The notes beneath the pieces were generated by a model. The model was not told the origin of the DNA. It saw only the letters and a program-made list of their open reading frames with translations, and made no database searches. 64,000 bases of DNA from Physella acuta (taxonomy: Eukaryota; Mollusca; Gastropoda; Physidae): NCBI RefSeq assembly GCF_028476545.1, contig NW_026732380.1, positions 822,001 to 886,000 of the forward strand. Direction: 5' to 3'. Positions 1 through 12,700 of the stretch are shown here, in pieces. A program made the translations under genes and the position numbers. The first letter of the stretch is position 1. Each line of letters opens with the position of its first letter.

Positions 1-118
1 GAAATTTGTTAGTGCGCATTTTAAAATGAAGAGATAATGCCCCTTTTATTTACTCCGGTTAAATGTGACGAATGTGCAATTGAGTGTGTGTTTTTTCTGT
101 ATCCGTGTGGCTGTACTC

Positions 119-538
119 AGTAGGTCTCACATTTTTTTTCTCATTAGGTCTCACATTTTTCTCATTAGGTCTCAAATTTTTGTTCTCATTAGGTCTCACA
201 TTTTTGTTCTCATTAGGTCTCAAAATGTTATTCTCAGTGGGTCTCAAATTTTTGTTCTCATTAGGTCTCACATTTTTGTTCTCATTAGGTCTCACATTTT
301 TGTTCTCATTAGGTCTCACATTTTTGTTCTCATTAGGTCTCAAAATGTTATTCTCAGTGGGTCTCAAATTTTTGTTCTCATTAGGTCTCACATTTGTGTT
401 CTCATTAGGTCTCAAATTTTTGTTCTCATTAGGTCTCACATTTTTGTTCTCATTAGGTCTCACATTTTTGTTCTCATTAGGTCTCACATTTTTGTTCTCA
501 TTAGGTCTCACATTTTTGTTCTCATTAGGTCTCACATT
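119..538. repeat. 24-bp minisatellite, about 17 copies
   Basis: Tandem copies of a unit built on CTCATTAGGTCTCAC followed by a T-rich spacer. A variant with CTCAGTGGGTCTC recurs at least twice inside the same local context, so the array expanded in blocks of several units. Because 24 is a multiple of three, long open frames exist on both strands (8-residue repeats), but these follow from the period and are not evidence of a protein. Confidence 0.95.
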
Positions 539-571
539 ATAAGTAAATGCTGGAGCATCAAGCGGGCAGGA

Positions 572-606
<35 letters not shown>

Positions 607-684
607 ACATGTCATGTACCCACCACACTAAGCTAGGTTATAAGTAAATGCTGGGGCATCAAGCGGACAGGACCACACACACAT
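538..684. repeat. Direct duplication with CA microsatellite
   Basis: A segment of about 43 bp (538-580) containing AAATGCTGG and ending in CA repeats recurs at 641-683, an offset of 103 bp. The first copy ends in a (CA)n tract at about 573-604, the second in a short one. This looks like a two-unit tandem duplication with microsatellite growth in one copy. Confidence 0.85.
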
Positions 685-2340
685 AATTTCATACCGAATT
701 TTCAAGTGATCTACCGCATGCCATCTACTAAGACTGAAGGTATTTTAAGTACGAATGTTCGGATGAGAAGCATCACTTTGTCCGAGCATTGGGTCTACAC
801 TAGCTCAGATTGCAGAATACACAATGAGTGTGTCAGAAAAGTGTCTTTACAAATGTAAACATTGTCTGTCCACAATTACAAACATAAATGAGTACAAATT
901 AATCAGCTCAGCGTTTCACAGTTAATTCTGACAAGAAAATTCCGGCTGGTTATGTTGATACTTGTGTATAGAACCAGGTGTGTTACCTACATTTGATAGA
1001 GGTATCTAAACGGTTGTGATGGGGGAGAGAGGGGATGTTGAGAAAAACTTTTAACATGAAGATTAAAGAAATAATTGTCCTTCTGTCCTTAAGTAGCCTA
1101 TGTTGTACTAATTTTCAAAATTTCTTAAAGTAAAATTGGATTTCTTTTTTTTTTTTTGTGTTATAGATTTAATATTTTTAAATTGCGTATGTAAGAATAC
1201 CTTTTTAACATAGGCTTAAAAATGTTTTGTCACTATTCCAATACTGCGTTGATTTTGTTTTCTTTGGAGAAAAAACACTTATCTCTTTTTTAAATGTCAA
1301 CAAATTTACAAGACTGTCGGTCGTTTAATAAAGGAATATTGCAATTTTACATTGGAAATTTATTTTGAATTAATTTGTTGTCCTAATCTGCTGTACAAAG
1401 CAACACCAAATGCCTTATATTTTAGCTAGTCTTTACTTATTTATTTTCTTCGAAAGTTTTTTAGGAAAACAGCGTGTCTTGTGACTGATAGGAGGAAAAA
1501 TGATCCAACCGTCGCTAGGGTACGTTTAAAAAATCGCAATCGTGACAAGGACATACGACATGAAGATTTGGTACGCCAATTTTATTTCCCCAAGCCTCAC
1601 CCTCTAATCCCCCCCCTCAACTCTCACACTGAGGTCACATCCTAGCGCCACCATTGTTTTTTTTAAATCAACGTGTTGTTTTTTTTAGACAATCTCACTA
1701 GGGACTTTTTTTTAATTACTTAAGCCTCAGGGTGTCTAAATTTGGTTTTCAGCATTTTCCAGGCTGATTAGGTTAGTTAAAAATGACGAATCTACCGTTT
1801 ATAAATTGTTTTAATTCACAGTAACTTAGCTCATATGGCACCACATGGCACACGGTGTAAAGGTGGGATTTTAAGACTATGGTAAAGTAGGAACTTTATG
1901 GCTAAGTGGGAATTTGAAGATTATAGCGGTTTGAATGTAAATATTATGGTAAAGGTTGGAATTTAGAGACTAATGTTTGGAATTTAATTACGATGTAGCT
2001 ATGAAAATGTAGCTATGAAACGTAAAATAATTATGTTATTTCATCAGCCGACTAATTTTAACATTTAAAAAAATGCGACTTCAGAATGACTAATGTGCAA
2101 GAAAACTGTACCGAGATCTCCTATCTTTGAAAATCCGAAAACCTTGTATCCACCCGAGCAGAGGTGAACTGGGTTTCTACAAGTTTGATTATGCCACTTA
2201 AAAGGCCAAATATAACCCTAACTACGCGAATGGCAGTCAATTAGGTGATGCTAAATCTGGACAACTTAAACACTGGTTTCAAGAGTTCACGCGTCAAATG
2301 TTTTGGGTGCGGCACTATTTCACAAAGAGGAGAGCGTGTA
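685..2340. other. Intergenic, no gene seen
   Basis: AT-rich unique-looking DNA with short poly-T runs (for example near 1143-1157). No open frame of useful length, splice-flanked exon or known repeat was recognised on either strand. Confidence 0.6.
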
Positions 2341-2600
2341 CAGTACAGCTCTATCCAGAGCTAATGTCACACTCTCCTGTCCTAGTATCACTCGCCTGAT
2401 CTATTATCACACTCTCCTGGCCTAGTATCTTGTGGTCCAGTGTCACTCTCTCCTGGCCAAGTGTCACAAGTATTCTCTGTAATGTCAACCTTACCCCGAA
2501 TATTTCATTGTTTAACTGAATAAAATTTACTTGGACAGTAAATATTACCATTATTTTAAAATTTGGTGTCACCCCCTAAATGGTGTCACCTTGTAAGAGC
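2341..2600. repeat. Degenerate TGTCACTCTCCTGG repeats
   Basis: Variants of TGTCAC/TATCAC followed by TCTCCTGGCC recur four to five times between 2366 and 2470, and GGTGTCACC occurs at 2566 and 2582. It resembles a decayed minisatellite or MITE fragment. The 73-residue minus-strand open frame here is not convincing as a gene. Confidence 0.5.
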
Positions 2601-2925
2601 TGCCTCCTCCCTCCCCCGACCTTTGTTGCTACTCTCTTAGAGCAGGTTATTGATCAGCTTTTTATTCTCGGCTAATTTTCAGCCTTTTGTAACATGTTGC
2701 ATAAAAACACTCAAGGTGCTTTAGAATAATTTTCCTAGACAATCTGTTATTTGGTATATCGGCCATCACGCTACTCCACATGCCCGTCTAACCGCTTAAC
2801 TAATAACCCAAACCTGGCCCTCAACGAACACCTTGATACATAGTCTTATGTTATTAGTGCACCGGTCACCTGACCATAATCCTAATTAATTAGAGTTTAA
2901 GACAGAAATACACACTCCACATGTA
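2601..2925. other. Intergenic, no gene seen
   Basis: No recognised feature; ordinary AT-rich sequence leading into the CA-rich minisatellite. Confidence 0.6.
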
Positions 2926-3712
2926 TCACACATACCGAGAGACAGAAACACACACACACACTCCACATGTACCACACACCGAGAGATAGAAACACACACA
3001 CACACACTCCACATGTACCACACACCGAGAGATAGAAACACACACACACACACTCCACATGTACCACACACCGAGAGATAGAAACACACACACACACACT
3101 CCACATGTACCACACACCGAGAGATAGAAACACACACACACACACTCCACACAGGGGCGTAGCGAGGGGGGGGGCGGGGGGTGCGGACCGCACCGGGTGA
3201 CACCATTTAGGGGGGTGACACCAAGGCAAAAAATAGCAAAATATATAGAGAAAAACTCGAGGGGGGGGTGCAAATCGAAAACTCGAGGGGGGGGGGGGGT
3301 GCAAATCGCAAATTTGAAAGTTTGTCCCTGGGAAGGGTCTCTATGCCTATGGGGGGGTGACATCATTAAGTGCCGCACCGGGTGACACCCGACCTCGCTA
3401 CGCCACTGACTCCACATGTACCACACACCGAGAGATAGAAACACACACACACACTCCACATGTACCACACACCGAGAGATAGAAACACACACACACTGTT
3501 CACATATACCACACACCGAGAAATAGAAACACACACACACTCCACATGTACCACACACGGAGAGATAGAAACACACACACACACACTCAACATGTACCAC
3601 GCACAAAGAGGGATAGAAACACACACACACTGTTCACATATACCACACACCGAGAAATAGAAACACACACACACTCCACATGTACCACACACGGAGAGAC
3701 AAAAACACACTC
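2926..3712. repeat. CA-rich minisatellite, about 40-bp unit
   Basis: Units contain CTCCACATGTACCACACACC, then GAGAGATAGAAA and a (CA)n stretch of variable length. The array is split by a MITE at 3152-3408. The right half (3410-3712) is more diverged, with a variant carrying TGTTCACATATACC. Cysteine/valine-rich open frames on the minus strand are translations of the repeat. Confidence 0.93.
3152..3408. mobile_element. hAT-type MITE, family 1 (257 bp)
   Basis: Starts CAGGGGCGTAGCGAGG and ends with the near inverse complement CCTCGCTACGCCACTG. It is flanked on both sides by the 8-bp direct repeat ACTCCACA (3144-3151 and 3409-3416), which is part of the host minisatellite unit. An 8-bp duplication and CAG...CTG ends are typical of hAT transposons. 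The interior is G-rich and non-coding, so the element depended on a transposase elsewhere. Confidence 0.9.
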
Positions 3713-3731
3713 AACCAACTAGGTGTACTAA

Positions 3732-6700
3732 GATGGGGAGATGTAGTCACTGTTGTCTCAGGCAGCCTAAGGAAAACAGATGGGGAGATGTAGTCACTGT
3801 TGTCTCAGACAAAGGAAAACAGATGGGGAGATGTAGTCACTGTTGTCTCAGTCAGCCTAAGGAAAACAGATGGGGAGATGTAGTCACTGTTGTCTCAGAC
3901 AAAGGAAAACAGATGGGGAGATGTAGTCACTGTTGTCTCAGTCAGCCTAAGGAAAACAGATGGGGAGATGTAGTCACTGTTGTCTCAGACAAAGGAAAAC
4001 AGATGGGGAGATGTAGTCACTGTTGTCTCAGACAAAGGAAAACAGATGGGGAGATGTAGTCACTGTTGTCTCAGACAAAGGAAAACAAATGGGGAGATGT
4101 AGTCACTGTTGTTTCAGCCAAAGGAAAACAGATGGGGAGATGTAGTCACTGTTGTCTCAGTCAAAAGAAAACAGATAGGGAGATGTAGTCACTGTTGTCT
4201 CAGTCAGCCTAAGGAAAACAGATGGGGAGATGTAGTCACTGTTGTCTCAGTCAGCCTAAGGAAAACAGATGGGGAGATGTAGTCACTGTTGTCTCAGACA
4301 AAGGAAAACAGATGGGGAGATGTAGTCACTGTTGTCTCAGTCAGCCTAAGGAAAACAGATGGGGAGATGTAGTCACTGTTGTCTCAGACAAAGGAAAACA
4401 GATGGGGAGATGTAGTCACTGTTGTCTCAGAGAAAGGAAAACAGATGGGGAGATGTAGTCACTGTTGTCTCAGACAAAGGAAAACAGATGGGGAGATGTA
4501 GTCACTGTTGTCTCAGACAAAGGAAAACAGATGGGGAGATGCAGTCACTGTTGTCTCAGACAAAGGAAAACAGATGGGGAGATGTAGTCACTGTTGTCTC
4601 AGTCAGCCAAAGGAAAACAGATGGGGAGATGTAGTCACTGTTGTCTCAGACAAAGTAAAACAGATGGGGAGATGTAGTCACTGTTGTCTCAGTCAGCCTA
4701 AGAAAAACAGATGGGGAGATGTAGTCACTGTTGTCTCAGTCAGCCTAAGGAAAACAGATGGGGAGATGTAGTCACTGTTGTCTCAGACGAAGGAAAACAG
4801 ATGGGGAGATGTAGTCACTGTTATCTCGGTCATCCAAAGGAAAACAAATGGGGAGATGAAGTCACTGTTGTCTCAGTCTGCCTAAGGAAAACAGATGGGG
4901 AGATGTAGTCACTGTTGTCTCAGTCAAAGGAAAACAGATGGGGAGATGTAGTCACTGTTGTCTCAGTCAAAAGAAAACAGATAGGGAGATGTAGTCACTG
5001 TTGTCTCAGTCAGCCTAAGGAAAACAGATGGGGAGATGTAGTCACTGTTGTCTCAGACAAAGGAAAACAGATGGGGAGATGTAGTCACTGTTGTCTCTGT
5101 CAGCCTAAGGAAAACAGATGGGGAGATGTAGTCACTGTTGCCTCAGTCAGTCTAAGGAAAACAGATGGGGAGATGTAGTCACTGTTGTCTCAGAGAAAGG
5201 AAAACAGATGGGGAGATGTAGTCACTGCTGTTTCAGTCAGCCTAAGGAAAACAGATGGGGAGATGTAGTCACTGTTGTCTCAGTCAGCCTATGGAAAACA
5301 GATGGGGAGATGTAGTCACTGTTGTCTCAGACTAATGAAAACAGATGGGGAGATGTAGTCACTGTTGTCTCAGACAAAGGAAAACAGATGGGGAGATGTA
5401 GTCACTGTTGTCTCAGTCAGCCTAAGGAAAACAGATGGGGAGATGTAGTCACTGTTGTCTCAGTCAGCCTATGGAAAACAGATGGGGAGATGTAGTCACT
5501 GTTGTCTCAGTCAGCCTAAGGCAAACAGATGGGGAGATGTAGTCACTGTTGTCTCAGACAAAGGAAAACAGATGGGGAGATGTAGTCACTGTTGTCTCGG
5601 TCAGCCTAAGGAAAACAGATGGGGAGATGTCTCAAAGGAAAACAGATGGGGAGATGTAGTCACTGTTGTCTCCGTCAGCCAAAGGAAAACAAATGGGGAG
5701 ATGTAGTCACTGTTGTCTCAGTCAGCCTAAGGAAAACAGATGGGGAGATGTAGTCACTGTTGTCTCAGTCAAAGGAAAACAGATGGGGAGATGTAGTCAC
5801 TGTTGTCTCAGTCAAAAGAAAACAGATAGGGAGATGTAGTCACTGTTGTCTCAGTCAGCCTAAGGAAAACAGATGGGGAGATGTAGTCACTGTTGTCTCA
5901 GTCAGCCTAAGGAAAACAGATGGGGAGATGTAGTCACTGTTGTCTCAGACAAAGGAAAACAAATGGGGAGATGTAGTCACTGTTGTCTCAGTCAGCCTAA
6001 GGAAAACAGATGGGGAGATGTAGTCACTGTTGTCTCAGACAAAGGAAAACAGATGGGGAGATGTAGTCACTGTTGTCTCAGAGAAAGGAAAACAGATGGG
6101 GAGATGTAGTCACTGTTGTCTCAGACAAAGGAAAACAGATGGGGAGATGTAGTCACTGTTGTCTCAGACAAAGGAAAACAGATGGGGAGATGTAGTCACT
6201 GTTGTCTCAGACAAAGGAAAACAGATGGGGAGATGTAGTCACTGTTGTCTCAGACAAAGGAAAACAGATGGGGAGATGTAGTCACTGTTGTTTCAGCCAA
6301 AGGAAAACAGATGGGGAGATGTACTCACTGTTGTCTCAGTCAGCCAAAGGAAAACAGATGGGGAGATGTAGTCACTGTTGTCTCAGACAAAGTAAAACAG
6401 ATGGGGAGATGTAGTCACTGTTGTCTCAGTCAGCCTAAGGAAAACAGATGGGGAGATGTAGTCACTGTTGTCTCAGTCAGCCTAAGGAAAACAGATGGGG
6501 AGATGTAGTCACTGTTGTCTCAGACAAAGGAAAACAGATGGGGAGATGTAGTCACTGTTGTCTCGGTCAGCCTAAGGAAAACAGATGGGGAGATGTCTCA
6601 AAGGAAAACAGATGGGGAGATGTAGTCACTGTTGTCTCAGTCAGCCAAAGGAAAACAAATGGGGAGATGAAGTCACTGTTGTCTCAGTCAGCCTAAGGAA

Positions 6701-9700
6701 AACAGATGGGGAGATGTAGTCACTGTTGTCTCAGTCAAAGGAAAACAGATGGGGAGATGTAGTCACTGTTGTCTCAGTCAAAAGAAAACAGATAGGGAGA
6801 TGTAGTCACTGTTGTCTCAGTCAGCCTAAGGAAAACAGATGGGGAGATGTAGTCACTGTTGTCTCAGACAAAGGAAAACAGATGGGGAGATATAGTCACT
6901 GTTGTCTCAGTCAGCCTAAGGAAAACAGATGGGGAGATGTAGTCACTGTTGTCTCAGACAAAGGAAAACAGATGGGGAGATGTAGTCACTGTTGTCTCAG
7001 TCAAAAGAAAACAGATAGGGAGATGTAGTCACTGTTGTCTCAGTAAGCCTAAGGAAAACAGATGGGGAGATGTAGTCACTGTTGTCTCAGTCAAAGGAAA
7101 ACAGATGGGGAGATGTAGTCACTGTTGTCTCAGTCAAAAGAAAACAGATAGGGAGATGTAGTCACTGTTGTCTCAGTCGGCCTAAGGAAAACAGATGGGG
7201 AGATGTAGTCACTGTTGTCTCAGACAAAGGAAAACAGATGGGGAGATGTAGTCACTGTTGTCTCAGTCAGCCTAAGGAAAACAGATGGGGAGATGTAGTC
7301 ACTGTTGCCTCAGTCAGTCTAAGGAAAACAGATGGGGAGATGTAGTCACTGTTGTCTCAGAGAAAGGAAAACAGATGGGGAGATGTAGTCACTGCTGTTT
7401 CAGTCAGCCTAAGAAAAACAGATGGGGAGATGTAGTCACTGTTGTCTCAGTCAGCCTATGGAAAACAGATGGGGAGATGTAGTCACTGTTGTCTCAGACT
7501 AATGAAAACAGATGGGGAGATGTAGTCACTGTTGTCTCAGACAAAGCAAAAAAAAGATGGGGAGATATAGTCACTGTTGTCTCAGTCAGCCTAAGGAAAA
7601 CAGATGGGGAGATGTAGTCACTGTTGTCTCAGACAAAGGAAAACAGATGGGGAGATGTAGTCACTGTTGTCTCAGTCAGCCTAAGGAAAACAGATGGGGA
7701 GGAGTAGTCACTGTTGTCTCAGACAAAGGAAAACAGATGGGGAGATGTAGTCACTGTTGTCTCAGAGAAAGGAAAACAGATGGGGAGATGTAGTCACTGT
7801 TGTCTCAGACAAAGGAAAACAGATGGGGAGTTGTAGTCACTGTTGTCTCAGACAAAGGAAAACAGATGGGGAGATGTAGTCACTGTTGTCTCAGACAAAG
7901 GAAAACAGATGGGGAGATGTAGTCACTGTTGTCTCAGACAAAGGAAAACAGATGGGGAGATGTAGTCACTGTTGTCTCAGCCAAAGGAAAACAGATGGGG
8001 AGATGTAGTCACTGTTGTCTCAGTCAGCCAAAGGAAAACAGATGGGGAGATGTAGTCACTGTTGTCTCAGACAAAGTAAAACAGATGGGGAGATGTAGTC
8101 ACTGTTGTCTCAGTCAGCCTAAGGAAAACAGATGGGGAGATGTAGTCACTGTTGTCTCAGTCAGCCTAAGTAAAACAGATGGGGAGATGTAGTCACTGTT
8201 GTCTCAGACAAAGGAAAACAGATGGGGAGATGTAGTCACTGTTGTCTCGGTCAGCCTAAGGAAAACAGATGGGGAGATGTCTCAAAGGAAAACAGATGGG
8301 GAGATGTAGTCACTGTTGTCTCAGTCAGCCAAAGGAAAACAAATGGGGAGATGAAGTCACTGTTGTCTCAGTCAGCCTAAGGAAAACAGATGGGGAGATG
8401 TAGTCACTGTTGTCTCAGTCAAAGGAAAACAGATGGAGAGATGTAGTCACTGTTGTCTCAGTCAAAAGAAAACAGATAGGGAGATGTAGTCACTGTTGTC
8501 TCAGTCAGCCTAAGGAAAACAGATGGGGAGATGTAGTCACTGTTGTCTCAGACAAAGGAAAACAGATGGGGAGATATAGTCACTGTTGTCTCAGTCAGCC
8601 TAAGGAAAACAGATGGGGAGATGTAGTCACTGTTGTCTCAGACAAAGGAAAACAGATGGGGAGATGTAGTCACTGTTGTCTCAGTAAGCCTAAGGAAAAC
8701 AGATGGGGAGATGTAGTCACTGTTGTCTCAGACAAAGGAAAACAGATGGGGAGATGTAGTCACTGTTGTCTCAGTCAAAGGAAAACAGATGGGGAGATGT
8801 AGTCACTGTTGTCTCAGTCAAAAGAAAACAGATAGGGAGATGTAGTCACTGTTGTCTCAGTCGGCCTAAGGAAAACAGATGGGGAGATGTAGTCACTGTT
8901 GTCTCAGACAAAGGAAAACAGATGGGGAGATGTAGTCACTGTTGTCTCAGTCAGCCTAAGGAAAACAGATGGGGAGATGTAGTCACTGTTGCCTCAGTCA
9001 GTCTAAGGAAAACAGATGGGGAGATGTAGTCACTGTTGTCTCAGAGAAAGGAAAACAGATGGGGAGATGTAGTCACTGCTGTTTCAGTCAGCCTAAGGAA
9101 AACAGATGGGGAGATGTAGTCACTGTTGTCTCAGTCAGCCTATGGAAAACAGATGGGGAGATGTAGTCACTGTTGTCTTAGACTAATGAAAACAGATGGG
9201 GAGATGTAGTCACTGTTGTCTCAGTCAGCCTCAGGAAAACAGATGGGGAGATGTAGTCACTGTTGTCTCAGACTAATGAAAACAGATGGGGAGATGTAGT
9301 CACTGTTGTCTCAGTCAAAAGAAAACAGATAGGGAGATGTAGTCACTGTTGTCTCAGTCAGCCTAAGGAAAACAGATGGGGAGATGTAGTCACTGTTGTC
9401 TCAGTCAGCCTAAGGAAAACAGATGGGGAGATGTAGTCACTGTTGTCTCAGACTAATGAAAACAGATGGGGAGATGTAGTCACTGTTGTCTCAGACAAAG
9501 GAAAACAGATGGGGAGATGTAGTCACTGTTGTCTCAGTCAGCCTAAGAAAACAGATGGGGAGATGTAGTAACTGTTGTCTCAGACTAATGAAAACAGATG
9601 GGGAGATGTAGTCACTGTTGTCTCAGACAAAGGAAAACAGATGGGGAGATGTAGTCACTGTTGTCTCAGTAAGCCTAAGGAAAACAGATGGGGAGATGTA

Positions 9701-12700
9701 GTCACTGTTATCTCAGTCAGCCTAAGGAAAACAGATGGGGTGATGTAGTCACTGTTGTCTCAGACAAAGGAAAACAGATGGGGAGATGTAGTCACTGTTG
9801 TCTCAGTCAGCCTAAGGAAAACAGATGGGGAGATGTAGTCACTGTTGTCTCAGTCAGCCAAAGGAAAACAGATGGGGAGATGTAGTCACTGTTATCTCAG
9901 TCAGCCTAAGGAAAACAGATGGGGTGATGTAGTCACTGTTGTCTCAGACTAATGAAAACAGATGGGGAGATGTAGTCACTGTTGTCTCAGACAAAGCAAA
10001 AAAAAGATGGGGAGATGTAGTCACTGTTGTCTCAGTCAGCCTAAGGAAAACAGATGGGGAGATGTAGTCACTGTTGTCTCAGACAAAGGAAAACAGATGG
10101 GGAGATGTAGTCACTGTTGTCTCAGTCAGCCTAAGGAAAACAGATGGGGAGGAGTAGTCACTGTTGTCTCAGACAAAGGAAAACAGATGGGGAGATGTAG
10201 TCACTGTTGTCTCAGAGAAAGGAAAACAGATGGGGAGATGTAGTCACTGTTGTCTCAGACAAAGGAAAACAGATGGGGAGTTGTAGTCACTGTTGTCTCA
10301 GACAAAGGAAAACAGATGGGGAGATGTAGTCACTGTTGTCTCAGACAAAGGAAAACAGATGGGGAGATGTAGTCACTGTTGTCTCAGACAAAGGAAAACA
10401 GATGGGGAGATGTAGTCACTGTTGTCTCAGCCAAAGGAAAACAGATGGGGAGATGTAGTCACTGTTGTCTCAGTCAGCCAAAGGAAAACAGATGGGGAGA
10501 TGTAGTCACTGTTGTCTCAGACAAAGTAAAACAGATGGGGAGATGTAGTCACTGTTGTCTCAGTCAGCCTAAAGAAAACAGATGGGGAGATGTAGTCACT
10601 GTTGTCTCAGTCAGCCTAAGTAAAACAGATGGGGAGATGTAGTCACTGTTGTCTCAGACAAAGGAAAACAGATGGGGAGATGTAGTCACTGTTGTCTCGG
10701 TCAGCCTAAGGAAAACAGATGGGGAGATGTCTCAAAGGAAAACAGATGGGGAGATGTAGTCACTGTTGTCTCAGTCAGCCAAAGGAAAACAAATGGGGAG
10801 ATGAAGTCACTGTTGTCTCAGTCAGCCTAAGGAAAACAGATGGGGAGATGTAGTCACTGTTGTCTCAGTCAAAGGAAAACAGATGGGGAGATGTAGTCAC
10901 TGTTGTCTCAGTCAAAAGAAAACAGATAGGGAGATGTAGTCACTGTTGTCTCAGTCAGCCTAAGGAAAACAGATGGGGAGATGTAGTCACTGTTGTCTCA
11001 GACAAAGGAAAACAGATGGGGAGATATAGTCACTGTTGTCTCAGTCAGCCTAAGGAAAACAGATGGGGAGATGTAGTCACTGTTGTCTCAGACAAAGGAA
11101 AACAGATGGGGAGATGTAGTCACTGTTGTCTCAGTAAGCCTAAGGAAAACAGATGGGGAGATGTAGTCACTGTTGTCTCAGACAAAGGAAAACAGATGGG
11201 GAGATGTAGTCACTGTTGTCTCAGTCAAAGGAAAACAGATGGGGAGATGTAGTCACTGTTGTCTCAGTCAAAAGAAAACAGATAGGGAGATGTAGTCACT
11301 GTTGTCTCAGTCGGCCTAAGGAAAACAGATGGGGAGATGTAGTCACTGTTGTCTCTGTCAGCCAAAGGAAAACAGATGGGGAGATGTAGTCACTGTTGTC
11401 TCAGTCAGCCTAAGGAAAACAGATGGGGAGATGTAGTCACTGTTGCCTCAGTCAGTCTAAGGAAAACAGATGGGGAGATGTAGTCACTGTTGTCTCAGAG
11501 AAAGGAAAACAGATGGGGAGATGTAGTCACTGCTGTTTCAGTCAGCCTAAGGAAAACAGATGGGGAGATGTAGTCACTGTTGTCTCAGTCAGCCTATGGA
11601 AAACAGATGGGGAGATGTAGTCACTGTTGTCTTAGACTAATGAAAACAGATGGGGAGATGTAGTCACTGTTGTCTCAGTCAGCCTCAGGAAAACAGATGG
11701 GGAGATGTAGTCACTGTTGTCTCAGACTAATGAAAACAGATGGGGAGATGTAGTCACTGTTGTCTCAGTCAAAAGAAAACAGATAGGGAGATGTAGTCAC
11801 TGTTGTCTCAGTCAGCCTAAGGAAAACAGATGGGGAGATGTAGTCACTGTTGTCTCAGTCAGCCTAAGGAAAACAGATGGGGAGATGTAGTCACTGTTGT
11901 CTCAGACTAATGAAAACAGATGGGGAGATGTAGTCACTGTTGTCTCAGACAAAGGAAAACAGATGGGGAGATGTAGTCACTGTTGTCTCAGTCAGCCTAA
12001 GGAAAACAGATGGGGAGATGTAGTAACTGTTGTCTCAGACTAATGAAAACAGATGGGGAGATGTAGTCACTGTTGTCTCAGACAAAGGAAAACAGATGGG
12101 GAGATGTAGTCACTGTTGTCTCAGTAAGCCTAAGGAAAACAGATGGGGAGATGTAGTCACTGTTATCTCAGTCAGCCTAAGGAAAACAGATGGGGTGATG
12201 TAGTCACTGTTGTCTCAGACAAAGGAAAACAGATGGGGAGATGTAGTCACTGTTGTCTCAGTCAGCCTAAGGAAAACAGATGGGGAGATGTAGTCACTGT
12301 TGTCTCAGTCAGCCAAAGGAAAACAGATGGGGAGATGTAGTCACTGTTGTCTCAGTCAGCCTAAGGAAAACAGATGGGGAGATGTAGTCACTGTTGTCTC
12401 AGTCAGCCTAAGGAAAACAGATGGGGAGATGTAGTCACTGTTGTCTCAGACAAAGGAAAACAGATGGGGAGATGTAGTCACTGTTGTCTCAGACAAAGGA
12501 AAACAGATGGGGAGATGTAGTCACTGTTGTCTCAGTCTGCCTAAGGAAAACAGATGGGGAGATGTAGTCACTGTTGTCTCAGACAAAGGAAAACAGATGG
12601 GGAGATGTAGTCACTGTTGTCTCAGTCAGCCTAAGGAAAACAGATGGGGAGATGTAGTCACTGTTATCTCAGTCAGCCTAAGGAAAACAGATGGGGTGAT

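Noticed and set aside
119-538. CRISPR-like array of regularly spaced repeats
   Set aside because: There are no unique spacers; units are contiguous 24-bp repeats in animal DNA with no cas genes.
2886-3710. Cys/Val-rich minus-strand open frames as a secreted protein
   Set aside because: They are translations of the CA-rich minisatellite and of the inserted MITE.
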